Shown here: positions 22,456 through 30,132 of the stretch, piece by piece
Layout: every line of letters begins with the position of its first letter
Numbering within the stretch: the first letter of the stretch is position 1
IMG/VR virus record: IMGVR_UViG_3300032562_000056
Coordinates: 1 to 44,691 of that record
DNA length: 44,691 nucleotides
From: a virus
Reading direction: 5' to 3' (one strand)
Notes under the pieces: model-generated
What the model was told of the DNA's origin: nothing
What the model saw: the letters and a program-made list of their open reading frames with translations, nothing else
Database searches by the model: none
Program-made: the position numbers and the translations under genes

Positions 22456-24441
22456 ATGGCGAACACACAAACCAGCGGGTTGCTGAAATACATGGGCCTG
22501 ATCGGCACCAGCGGGGTGCGGACCGGCTCCTTGGTCCCGCGCGCCCAAACCCCGGACGCCGACCAGCGGCTCTGGAGCGAGTTCCAGCAGGCCGGTCAGA
22601 TCGCGGACCCGGACATCTGGACCAAATTCAACAGCGTGATGAAGCGCCCGACCACGTTCGAGGCGATGCTTCAGCTGTGGGACGAAATGAGCCAGTGGGA
22701 CTTGCTGGCCGCCGCCCTGGTGGAAATTGTAGACGAAGCGACCCAGGCTGACTCCAGCTCCCCGGGCACGCTGTGGTACCAGTGCAACGATTCCGCCTTC
22801 GAGGAGGAGCTGAACGACCTGCTGGTCCGCCTGGAGGTGGAGCACATCCTGCCGTCCCAGGTCTGGCACGTGGCCAGCCTCGGCAATCACTTTGAAAAGC
22901 TGGAGTACGCGCCCCAGGAGGGCGTGATGGGCATGAGCTTCGTCCACCCCATGGACATGCGCCGGTACTGGCTGGAGCGCAACCGCAAGTGCATCGGGTT
23001 CCGCTGGCTCAACCACAAGCCCAACAAGGAGGACGTATTCGTCATGCCCGACAACCGGACGCCCGTTGAGCGGGTCAGCCTGGCCTCCGGGCAGTACACC
23101 GAGGACCTCTACTATCCCTGGGACTTTATGCACTTCCGGCGCATGTTCCGCATGCGCATCAGCGAGCACGGCGAGCCGATTTTCGCCGAGGCCGACGGCA
23201 TCTACAAGAAACTACGCATGGCCGTCGACCAGATGGTCGTCTGCCGCGCCCAGGTCCAGCCGGACCGGTACGCCATCAGCATCGACGTCCAGGAGCAGCC
23301 GCCCATCGAGCAGATGAAGACGGTGCAACGCTGGCGGCAGGCGCTGCGCAGCAAGCTGGCCTTCGGCTCGGCAGGCACCCCGGGCGAGTTGAGCAGCGCG
23401 GCGGACTTCACCAGCTACTACAACGCGCTGGCGCTGGACACGATCATTTACCTGGCCCAGCCCAAGGGCTTCAACAACGTCATCACCAAGCTGCCCGGTA
23501 CGCCGGACGTGCCGGATGTCTACGACATTGAGTTGTTGACGGACTTGTTTTACTCGATCATCGGCATGCCCAAGGCGTGGTTTGGCGGCCAGGGCGACGG
23601 CGAAAACTTTCCGTCGGGCAAGGCCCTGCTGGCCCAGGACATCCGGTTCCTGCGCAAGATCAAGTCCATCCGCCGCCCGATCACCGCGTCGTACCAGTGG
23701 CTGGCGTACTTCCACGCCGTGCTCAAGGGCAAAAACGTGGAGGAGCTGGACATCAAGGCGATGATGCCGCCCATCGGCTCCCTGGAGGAGCAGATGAAGA
23801 TGGAGATGCTCTCCATGCAGGCTGACGTGATGGCCAAGCTCGGCGACGTGATGGAGCAGTACAATTTGCCGAAGGAAGCCTGGATCGAGACTGTGTTCAA
23901 GCGGTACATGCACCTGCCCGACGAGGTGGTCAACGTGTTCCTGACGGCGCTGCCCAAGGAGGTAGACCAGGAGCAGGAGGAGAGCCTCCAGCGCAAGCCC
24001 GCACCGACTACGGCCAAGCTGCTCAACCAGATTCACGATTCGATCAAGAACATGCCCGGCGGCCTGGAGAGCATGCGCCAGCTGCGCGAGATCGTCAGTG
24101 GCGACCGCACCGCCGCCCAGGAACCGAAGCCCCGCAAGTGGACCAGGCAGGAGGTGCTGACCCGCGCGCCCATGCAGGAAAACGACGTGGTCGTGTCCAG
24201 CTTTGGCCGCCACCCGTTTTCGTTCCGACGGCCCAAGAATTCCGTCAAAGAATCCGCCGGTGAAAAAGGGGATTACACCGGCACCATCCAGGCCATGGTC
24301 GACGGCAAGCATACCGGCAAATGGGACGACGATGGCGCGACGCCGCCCCTCGCGGAAACCGCCACCACCGTGGCCGGTCTCGGCACCGACGGCGGCAGCG
24401 AGAACGGCAACTGGGACAAGTATCGCAAATTTGTAGGCTGA
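22456..24441 (+). CDS. Portal protein (T4 gp20-like)
   Basis: A 661-aa portal, the dodecameric ring at the head vertex for DNA passage and tail joining. Start ATG 22456 is preferred over an upstream in-frame TTG because it follows the GTAGTTA motif. The chain shows the T4-type order: an N-terminal alpha region, SFVHPMDMRRYWLERNRKCIGF, a PWDFMHFRRMFR stretch, the DGIYKKLRMAVDQMVV helix, and the long stem/clip section ending FYSIIGMPKAWFGG, then RFLRKIKSIRRPI. The C-terminal 150 aa are charged and Pro/Thr/Gly rich. Length is like other T4-type portals (500-650). It heads a run with gp25-like, HU-like and fibre genes at 1-2 bp spacing or overlaps. Terminase and protease genes are not in the window. 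Confidence 0.88.
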   Translation: MANTQTSGLLKYMGLIGTSGVRTGSLVPRAQTPDADQRLWSEFQQAGQIADPDIWTKFNSVMKRPTTFEAMLQLWDEMSQWDLLAAALVEIVDEATQADSSSPGTLWYQCNDSAFEEELNDLLVRLEVEHILPSQVWHVASLGNHFEKLEYAPQEGVMGMSFVHPMDMRRYWLERNRKCIGFRWLNHKPNKEDVFVMPDNRTPVERVSLASGQYTEDLYYPWDFMHFRRMFRMRISEHGEPIFAEADGIYKKLRMAVDQMVVCRAQVQPDRYAISIDVQEQPPIEQMKTVQRWRQALRSKLAFGSAGTPGELSSAADFTSYYNALALDTIIYLAQPKGFNNVITKLPGTPDVPDVYDIELLTDLFYSIIGMPKAWFGGQGDGENFPSGKALLAQDIRFLRKIKSIRRPITASYQWLAYFHAVLKGKNVEELDIKAMMPPIGSLEEQMKMEMLSMQADVMAKLGDVMEQYNLPKEAWIETVFKRYMHLPDEVVNVFLTALPKEVDQEQEESLQRKPAPTTAKLLNQIHDSIKNMPGGLESMRQLREIVSGDRTAAQEPKPRKWTRQEVLTRAPMQENDVVVSSFGRHPFSFRRPKNSVKESAGEKGDYTGTIQAMVDGKHTGKWDDDGATPPLAETATTVAGLGTDGGSENGNWDKYRKFVG

Positions 24442-24442
24442 T

Positions 24443-25174
24443 ATGCTTCACATCTACAGCCCCGCCGGTCTGGACCTGACGGCCTTTCCGCCTGCCGAGC
24501 AAAACCTGCGTGTCACCGTCGCCGGAGAAAAGGCGGAGCTGGCGGTGGACTGCTGGATCGGCGAGGACGAGGCGTACACGTTCAACCGGCTGAACGGCAC
24601 GGTTTACTTTGACGACGGCCAGGTGCCGGTTGTCTACGTTTCCACCGGCACGATCCACGTGCAAGCCAGCCGGTTTGTCGGCCCGGGACTTTACAGCGTC
24701 CGGGTGGAAGCCTCCGACTACAACCTGCCTACGCCCAACCAGGCGGCGGCCACCTTCCCCTTCCTGGTGGTGGTGGCCACCAGCGGCAACACGGCGACGC
24801 CGATTGTCTACGGTCCGATTCTGCCCAAGGACGAGGGCTACCCCAACGCGGAGCAGTGGAGCTTTAACAGCAGCACGGACCTGGACATCCTGGCGTCCTC
24901 CGTCAAGATGCTGCTCACCACCAACAAGGGCGAGCGGGTCATGCTGCCGGACTACGGCACCAACCTGCGGGCCATCCTGTTCGAGTTCGAGGCGACGGGC
25001 ATTGAAAACATGGTCCAGCATGAGATCGCCACCGCCTTGACCGCCTGGGAGCCGAGGGTGGCTTTGCAGTTCTTGTCCGTAACCAAAACGGGCGACCGGG
25101 AGTACACGGTAGTTGCCAACTTTGTGAGCAAGCTCAACCAGGAGCCGTTTTCGTTGAACTTGACCTTTACGTGA
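24443..25174 (+). CDS. Baseplate wedge protein, gp25/gpW-like, with extra N-terminal beta domain
   Basis: A 243-aa protein. The C-terminal 120 aa form a GPW/gp25 domain: DLDILASSVKMLLTTNKGERVMLPDYG, given here as the key residues RVM-PDYG, then LRAILFE and the helix HEIATALTAWEPRV, a standard baseplate wedge module that connects sheath and baseplate. Residues 1-120 are an added Ig-like beta domain (LRVTVAGEKAELAVDCWIGEDEAYTF; GLYSVRVEASDY), which T4 gp25 (132 aa) and P2 gpW lack. The gene starts 1 nt after the portal stop and overlaps the next by 4 bp. Confidence 0.83.
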   Translation: MLHIYSPAGLDLTAFPPAEQNLRVTVAGEKAELAVDCWIGEDEAYTFNRLNGTVYFDDGQVPVVYVSTGTIHVQASRFVGPGLYSVRVEASDYNLPTPNQAAATFPFLVVVATSGNTATPIVYGPILPKDEGYPNAEQWSFNSSTDLDILASSVKMLLTTNKGERVMLPDYGTNLRAILFEFEATGIENMVQHEIATALTAWEPRVALQFLSVTKTGDREYTVVANFVSKLNQEPFSLNLTFT

Positions 25175-25545
25175 AATTAGAAAAGAGCACCTACGAGCGG
25201 CGCGCGTTCGTCAACCGTTTCATGCGGGAGGGTGGCCTGTCCTACACCCAAGCCACCCGGGTGTACGAAGCCATGTGCGGCGTGTTCTGTGACGCCATAG
25301 TCACCGGCAACCGGGTAACCATCGGGCGCGTGGGCGCACTGATGCCAGTCTGGAGGCCGCCCCGGGAGGTCAATATGCACTTTCGCCGCAAGCCCGGCAA
25401 TGTGCTGGAGCGGGTTCACCGCACCTTCTTCATGGATGGCCGCTACGACTTCAAGTTCCGGCTGTACCGCAAGTTCATCGAGCAGCACGAGCTGCATTGG
25501 TACACCCAGGAGTCCCCCGAACCAACCGTAGTTAAGGCACCATGA
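25171..25545 (+). CDS. HU/IHF-like DNA-binding protein
   Basis: A 124-aa protein, start GTG 25171 overlapping the previous TGA. Residues about 10-75 follow the HU fold: RRAFVNRFMREGGLSYTQATRVYEAM (helices), AIVTGNRVTIGRVGALMPVW (beta start), then an arm-like REVNMHFRRKPGN with arginines. HU family proteins bend DNA; viral HU-like proteins can be packaged or act in replication. Here it lies among baseplate genes, so it may instead be a repurposed structural or connector protein. The tail (about 80-124) is aromatic and basic (FMDGRYDFKFRLYRKF). The match is fold-level only. Confidence 0.55.
   Translation: MKLEKSTYERRAFVNRFMREGGLSYTQATRVYEAMCGVFCDAIVTGNRVTIGRVGALMPVWRPPREVNMHFRRKPGNVLERVHRTFFMDGRYDFKFRLYRKFIEQHELHWYTQESPEPTVVKAP
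25528..25534 (+). promoter_or_regulatory. GTAGTTA start-proximal motif (before collagen-like fibre)
   Basis: GTAGTTA starts 14 nt before ATG 25542, inside the end of the HU-like gene, and runs into AAGG, which may be a weak ribosome binding site. Confidence 0.4.
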
Positions 25546-26960
25546 TAGAGCCAGTTGATCTTCCGACCGCAGCAGGCCAGGACTACGGCAGCGGCGACGT
25601 GCGCCACTTCGCCCAGGGCGACGCCGTAGACGTACCCGGCATGTCCAACCCCACCCGGCAGCTGGCGCAGCGCGACAATATCCTGGCGGAGAAGGTGAAC
25701 GAGGTGGTTGAGACGGTGAACAACCACGAGCAGTTCGTGCCGTTGCCGGTGATGCGCACCATCGTCGCTCCCGGGGATCAAACCCTGGCCAGCAACTACC
25801 GGATTCCGTTGGGCTTTGAGGCCCGCGTGCTGAATGCCACCGTGGGAGCGTCTCCCGCCAGCACGGACGCGCAGCTGGACATCTACTACAACACCACTTT
25901 CGGCAATTCCACCGGCACGGACATCGTGACCACGACCTCGGGCGCGGAATTCACCGGGGAGACGAGCTTTCATCCGTCCGGCGAGTTCATCATCTCGCTC
26001 AAGAACCGGGGTGCCCTGACCTTGGAGATCAGCGCCAGCGTCCTACTGACCATGCGCCCGGTTGGCTCCACTGGCTCGCTCCTGGTGGGCAACACCGCCG
26101 TGGTTGGACCGTCCGGGCCTCCTGGACCGACTGGGCCTCCCGGTCCTCCTGGACCTGCGGGCAACGCTTCCAGCGGGTCCGCCGGAATGACCTGGCGCGG
26201 GGTTTGGTCGTCTACGACCGCCTATGTCGCCAATGACGTCGTTCAATTTACGAGGACCTACGGCGCTCTGACAGGGGCGGTTTCCTCGTTCATTTGCATT
26301 CAGTCAAACACCGGTCAATCCCCGGACGACACAATCAGCGGCCCTTCAGCCTACTGGAGCGTGGTGGCCGAAGGTGGCTTGCCGGGTGCTCAGGGTTCGC
26401 AGGGCGTGCCCGGGATCGGCACGCAGCCGTACATTGGGCAGCAGACTGTAAATGGAACGCTAATCACGTTGTCTTCCTTCGTTGGTTACCGCAATACCCT
26501 GCCGGTGGTGGGGGATCACTTCTCGGCCTACGACATTGATCAGGGTGGCCTTTACGTCGCTAACGGCACGTATTTGTTTACCTGCAACGAGAGCCTGGTT
26601 TTGGACGTGGCGGCCCAGTCTGGACCTGCTGGGCCTGCCTGGTACAAAGGGATGGCGATTTTGAATTCCAAATTTGGCCTGACTTTCCAGGGCGCGTGCC
26701 TGGTCAAGCTGCCGTCAATCGTAGACGGGGCCTTTGCCAATTATACGTTCTACAATGCGGGTGTCTCGGTGGTTCCGCAGGGCACTTTCTACGACTGGGG
26801 AACACTGTCGGGAACCAGTGTGTTTGCCTGTCCGTTGACGATTAACACTCTCATGGCCGGTCCGAACCAAAGTGTGACGAACGAGTTTTACGTGATCAAC
26901 GAAAACCAGGGACCTATCGTCGCGGAGTTCGTCGTTGCCGGTGTGGCCATGATCAGCTAA
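25542..26960 (+). CDS. Collagen-like virion fibre protein
   Basis: A 472-aa structural protein. Residues about 30-65 form a helical start (coiled-coil-like DNILAEKVNEVVETVNN). A beta domain follows (about 75-175). Residues 189-207 are six Gly-X-Y triplets rich in proline, the collagen triple-helix pattern used for trimeric phage fibres; shorter Gly-X-Y pieces recur at about 280-295 and again near 365. After the first collagen run, WRGVWSSTTAYVANDVVQF resembles a carbohydrate-binding (CBM5/12-type) motif common in phage fibres. The end is a beta-rich head (AFANYTFYNAGVSVVPQG). It is a likely receptor-binding or head/neck whisker. It ends convergently, overlapping the opposing gene by 8 bp. Confidence 0.78.
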   Translation: MIEPVDLPTAAGQDYGSGDVRHFAQGDAVDVPGMSNPTRQLAQRDNILAEKVNEVVETVNNHEQFVPLPVMRTIVAPGDQTLASNYRIPLGFEARVLNATVGASPASTDAQLDIYYNTTFGNSTGTDIVTTTSGAEFTGETSFHPSGEFIISLKNRGALTLEISASVLLTMRPVGSTGSLLVGNTAVVGPSGPPGPTGPPGPPGPAGNASSGSAGMTWRGVWSSTTAYVANDVVQFTRTYGALTGAVSSFICIQSNTGQSPDDTISGPSAYWSVVAEGGLPGAQGSQGVPGIGTQPYIGQQTVNGTLITLSSFVGYRNTLPVVGDHFSAYDIDQGGLYVANGTYLFTCNESLVLDVAAQSGPAGPAWYKGMAILNSKFGLTFQGACLVKLPSIVDGAFANYTFYNAGVSVVPQGTFYDWGTLSGTSVFACPLTINTLMAGPNQSVTNEFYVINENQGPIVAEFVVAGVAMIS

Positions 26961-28326
26961 AGCGCGCGGCTTCCTTGGCGCTAAGGCCCATTCGGCGGTG
27001 GTAGAGTTCACTTGAGCCGCTTTCCAGCGGCCAGTGAGTGTTGACCTGTTGCAGGCACCACCAGATGTCGTAACGAGCGGCGGCTTCAAGACCCTCAGTC
27101 CGGGCAATCGTCAGCAATTCCTGGACATAATGCACGTACACGTCAGAAGTAACTCCATTTTGGCGCATGCGCGCCACCAGCTCCTTGCCGAACCGGATAT
27201 AGTTGGCCGTCAGGCGGGGAGCGGCCTTAAAACAAGCGACCCGTATTTGCCGGACCAGCGCCCACTCTTCCGGGCTGAAAGGCTTCGTCCGGTTTGCTTC
27301 CGAGCAGAACCAGGTGTCGTCATCGTCGTCCACGTAGTTCAAGGAAAAGGTAAATGGCTGGCTGGTAACCGTCTGGTTGGTCGCGGAAGCAGTCACTATG
27401 AATCGAACCGTCAGCGTGTTGATGTCGCCCTCATTCCAGGCTCCGTAGATGTAGGTTATCCCAAAGGTAATTCCGTCAGTCCCGGTTACGGCGCAGGTAA
27501 AGGACGCGAGTGGATTGTTGGTACACGTGATATGGGGCGAGCTTGGATCAAAGTTAGTCCAGTTGCCGCCGCCCCCTTGATACTGCCACTGCAAAGTGAT
27601 GGGAAAGGTGCCGGTGAAACTGGCGGTGACGGTGTTGTGGTTGATCGGGGTAGCGTTGGTGGCCAGCGGAGCGCTGCCGTCCTTGGTACAGCTCATGGAC
27701 AGGGCCACGTGGTTGGAGTTCCAGGGTGCGACCTGCAACAACCGCATCATGCCGCCGATGCGCGGCGTGCAGGGAATCTGGTACTGCTGGCCGCTGAAAT
27801 AAAAATTGGCGACGTGGGTGCCGATCTGATTGCCGGTGGAGTCGTAAGTCGGCTGCACCCAGACGGTGATTGCGCCGTGGGCTTCCCACATACCCAGCCG
27901 GGAGTGGGGAACTAGCAACGTGTCGTTGATCGTGTCGGACGTAGCCGCTGACTCGTCCAGCTCGGTGATCCAGGCGTCCTGGGAAACCCCGGCATTGACC
28001 GGCACCCCGTAGCCCGGGTCTACCATGCCGGTGAAGGCGTTTTGGGCTGGCAGCGTGGAGTCCAGCGCCGGGGCATAGAAGATATTTTCCGGGTTCAGGC
28101 ACGGAATCACCAGGGAGTAATCGCCGATGGCGTTGCCGTGATCGTCGTAGTATTTGTCGATGGGATTGCCGAAGCTGTCCGTCGTGCCGGACGCGATCCA
28201 CAGCAGGTTCCAGCCGTGCGCCCGGGACATTAGCATGTTGGCGTGCGCCGCCAGGTTGTCGGTATCCTGTTGCAGTGAAAACTGCACGGCTTGCAGGACG
28301 CTCTGGGTGATGATGCTGCTGTCCAT
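26953..28326 (-). CDS. Virion-associated protein of unknown function with conserved C-terminal helical domain
   Basis: A 457-aa protein. The N-terminal 130 aa contain a helical start (ITQSVLQAVQFSLQQDTDNLAAHANML) and a DYSLVIPCLNPENIFYAP region. The middle (about 150-330) is a beta-sandwich-like section with NFYFSGQQYQIP and TGTFPITLQWQY. A DDDDD run marks a hinge near 338. The end, about 345-457, is helical and distinct: EEWALVRQIRVACFKAAPRL, NYIRFGKELVARMRQNGV and VQELLTIARTEGL. It starts with a TAATG overlap with the upstream gene's stop, so it is translated with it. It is probably a tail or neck component; no family named. Confidence 0.55.
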   Translation of the reverse strand: MDSSIITQSVLQAVQFSLQQDTDNLAAHANMLMSRAHGWNLLWIASGTTDSFGNPIDKYYDDHGNAIGDYSLVIPCLNPENIFYAPALDSTLPAQNAFTGMVDPGYGVPVNAGVSQDAWITELDESAATSDTINDTLLVPHSRLGMWEAHGAITVWVQPTYDSTGNQIGTHVANFYFSGQQYQIPCTPRIGGMMRLLQVAPWNSNHVALSMSCTKDGSAPLATNATPINHNTVTASFTGTFPITLQWQYQGGGGNWTNFDPSSPHITCTNNPLASFTCAVTGTDGITFGITYIYGAWNEGDINTLTVRFIVTASATNQTVTSQPFTFSLNYVDDDDDTWFCSEANRTKPFSPEEWALVRQIRVACFKAAPRLTANYIRFGKELVARMRQNGVTSDVYVHYVQELLTIARTEGLEAAARYDIWWCLQQVNTHWPLESGSSELYHRRMGLSAKEAARFS

Positions 28327-29276
28327 TAGCTGACGAGGGTTAATTGTGCGACCAGGCTGGTGGTGCTGGCCGTGGCGGAGGAAACGGTCACCGTGTAGTT
28401 GCCCGCATTGGCGTAGACGGTAGAGTTGATGCTGTACACCGAGGCGATGGCTCCCGTGATGGCTTCACTGTTGAAGTACCACTGGTAGGCCATCTGGTAA
28501 TCGCAGATGGCGACCACGGAGAAAATGACGCTGCTGCCCACTTTGACTTGCTGCGTGTTGGGCTGTTCAATGATGATGGGCTGATGGGAGGCGGTAAACG
28601 TGCCAAGCCCGGTGAGACAGGGAACGGCGATGACCTTGGACGTGGCCGAGTGGGCCGACGGGTCTTCCACGTCCATTGCCAGGCGCAGCGTGTTGTCGGC
28701 CAGCTGGGAGTGCGTCAAGGCTGTGGACGCCAGCGTCAGACCGTTGGGGATGGCCAGTACTAGATGGCCGCCGCCCTTGTACTGAATCTCGAAATTGTGG
28801 AGTCCGACGCCCAGCGCCACCGAGAGGGAGTTGTTGGTGCTGCCTCCGCCGACATGGCCCACCAGGCTGCCATCAACGAACAGGTAGGCTTTGATGTTGG
28901 CCGTCATACTGAAGTCAAAGGTGGCGGCGTTCGTGCAACTAAGCGTTCCCGACACGTCCGCTCCGTACTTGGTGACGCCGGACACGGGTTTCCAGCCGGG
29001 TCCGAAGTTAATGGTGGTCGACGCGAAGCTGGTCAGCTCCCCGGATAGGGTGATGCCGCTGCCGTTGTCCGTCGCGGAGCCGTAGATGACCACGTTGCAC
29101 ACGCCCGTCGTCACGCTCACGCCGGACGACTGGAACGGGATGCCGTAGACGCACAGCTCCGAGTGTTCGTTCCAGTCGCCGTTGATGTGTTCAAAAACGG
29201 CGACCTCGTAGTCCAGGATGCGTTTGTCCGTGACCTGGCTGGCCACGGACGTCAAAAGCGAGACGTTGGTGTTCAT
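28326..29276 (-). CDS. Virion structural protein with C-terminal Ig-like domain
   Basis: A 316-aa protein. The first 100 aa form a beta domain. Residues about 125-185 (IKAYLFVDGSLVGHVGG, LGVGLHNFEIQYKGGG) look like the edge of a PA14/sugar-binding beta-sandwich. The last 85 aa are an Ig-like domain with VKVGSSVIFSVVAICDYQMAYQWYFN, given in key residues GSSV-FSV-YQWYF and AGNYTVTV, the pattern abundant in Verrucomicrobia and other PVC-group surface proteins. Ig-like domains on phage structural proteins aid surface attachment. The start overlaps the upstream stop (ATGA). Domain calls are moderate. Confidence 0.6.
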   Translation of the reverse strand: MNTNVSLLTSVASQVTDKRILDYEVAVFEHINGDWNEHSELCVYGIPFQSSGVSVTTGVCNVVIYGSATDNGSGITLSGELTSFASTTINFGPGWKPVSGVTKYGADVSGTLSCTNAATFDFSMTANIKAYLFVDGSLVGHVGGGSTNNSLSVALGVGLHNFEIQYKGGGHLVLAIPNGLTLASTALTHSQLADNTLRLAMDVEDPSAHSATSKVIAVPCLTGLGTFTASHQPIIIEQPNTQQVKVGSSVIFSVVAICDYQMAYQWYFNSEAITGAIASVYSINSTVYANAGNYTVTVSSATASTTSLVAQLTLVS

Positions 29277-30082
29277 TCACGCGGGGGCGGCGGCAGCTGA
29301 GCCTCCGAGCCGACATCTTCCGGCTCCGGCAGCCCCACGCTGGGTTGGGCGTTGGGCGAGTTTTGAAGCAGGCGCTCTTTGGCCGGAGTCGCGCCGCCTT
29401 TGGGCGGCTTGGGCAGCTTAGAAATGTCAGCGGCCCCGACCTTGGCGGCGGTGGGCGCTCCCGGCGGCTTGGGCAGTGGCGAATCCGATTCTTCGGCGTC
29501 CGGCGTCTCCGCGCCCGGCAGACCGGCGGCTTTGGCCGCCTTGGCGGCGGCAGCCTGGGGGTTGACGCGGGCTTCCGCTTCTTCCTCTTCCTCGCCCGGT
29601 CCAGGCAGCTTGTCCATGTAGTAGGTCAGGGTGGCCAGCAGCTCGTCGCTGACCGGGTCCGCGTGGTTGCCCTCCAGGGCGGTGCGGATCACTTCCAGCT
29701 GGCCCATGCTCATTTCAAGCTTGTACGTGTTGTACGTGCCTTTGGCCTTGGACATCTTGATGTCGCCCACCGGGCTGGAATTGTATTTGCCGGTGATGGC
29801 TCCCGTGCCTTCGGCGGCCTTCGGCTGTTCGGCGGCGTCCGGGTCGTCCAGGCCCGGGGCGGGCTGGTCATCGGTTTGCGCAGGATCGTAGTACGGCGGG
29901 CGCTCGCCACCGCCGCCTTCGCCGCCCGGCATCGGGGCGTCCATGGCGGGAGGTTCTTCCGCTTCCGGTTCCGGCAACGGCATGTCGTCTGCGCCGCCAG
30001 CCTGCGGCGGCGGAGTGTCTTGGGCTTCCGCCGGATCGTCCAGGGGAATCGGAGCTTCAAAAATTCGCTTGGTGTTTTTCAT
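29273..30082 (-). CDS. Acidic Pro/Glu/Ala-rich protein with a short folded core
   Basis: A 269-aa protein from ATG 30082. Residues 1-95 are disordered (PPPQAGGADDMP, GGEGGGGERPP). A folded core spans about 96-160: GKYNSSPVGDIKMSKAKG and then YKLEMSMGQLEVIRTALEG, NHADPVSDELLATLTYYMDKLPGPG. Then EEEEEAEAR and a second Pro/Lys/Ala-rich stretch to the end. The layout resembles a linker protein with a small helical domain; it might be a scaffold, internal head protein or tail assembly factor. It heads the three-gene minus-strand operon (overlaps ATGA then TAATG). No family recognised. Confidence 0.6.
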   Translation of the reverse strand: MKNTKRIFEAPIPLDDPAEAQDTPPPQAGGADDMPLPEPEAEEPPAMDAPMPGGEGGGGERPPYYDPAQTDDQPAPGLDDPDAAEQPKAAEGTGAITGKYNSSPVGDIKMSKAKGTYNTYKLEMSMGQLEVIRTALEGNHADPVSDELLATLTYYMDKLPGPGEEEEEAEARVNPQAAAAKAAKAAGLPGAETPDAEESDSPLPKPPGAPTAAKVGAADISKLPKPPKGGATPAKERLLQNSPNAQPSVGLPEPEDVGSEAQLPPPPRE

Positions 30083-30116
30083 ACAAAATTTGCGCCGTCC
30101 ACGTAACTACGCATTC

Positions 30117-30123
30117 GGTTCTT
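30117..30123 (+). promoter_or_regulatory. GGTTCTT element before GT9 gene
   Basis: GGTTCTTTCAGG lies 16 nt before ATG 30133 in the 50-bp gap between divergent genes. A GTAGTTA copy is also present here on the minus strand (30109-30103), 21 nt before the divergent start at 30082. Confidence 0.35.
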
Positions 30124-30132
30124 TCAGGCATT

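Noticed and set aside
22387-23169. N-terminal extension of the ribbon-helix-helix-like gene
   Set aside because: It runs antisense through the portal; the natural start is ATG 22386 with a basic N-terminus.
23212-24312. Minus-strand frame of 366 codons over the portal gene
   Set aside because: Antisense shadow; portal frame is well supported.
25542-26960. Diversity-generating retroelement target in the collagen-like fibre
   Set aside because: No reverse transcriptase, template repeat or variable-repeat pair was seen in the window.
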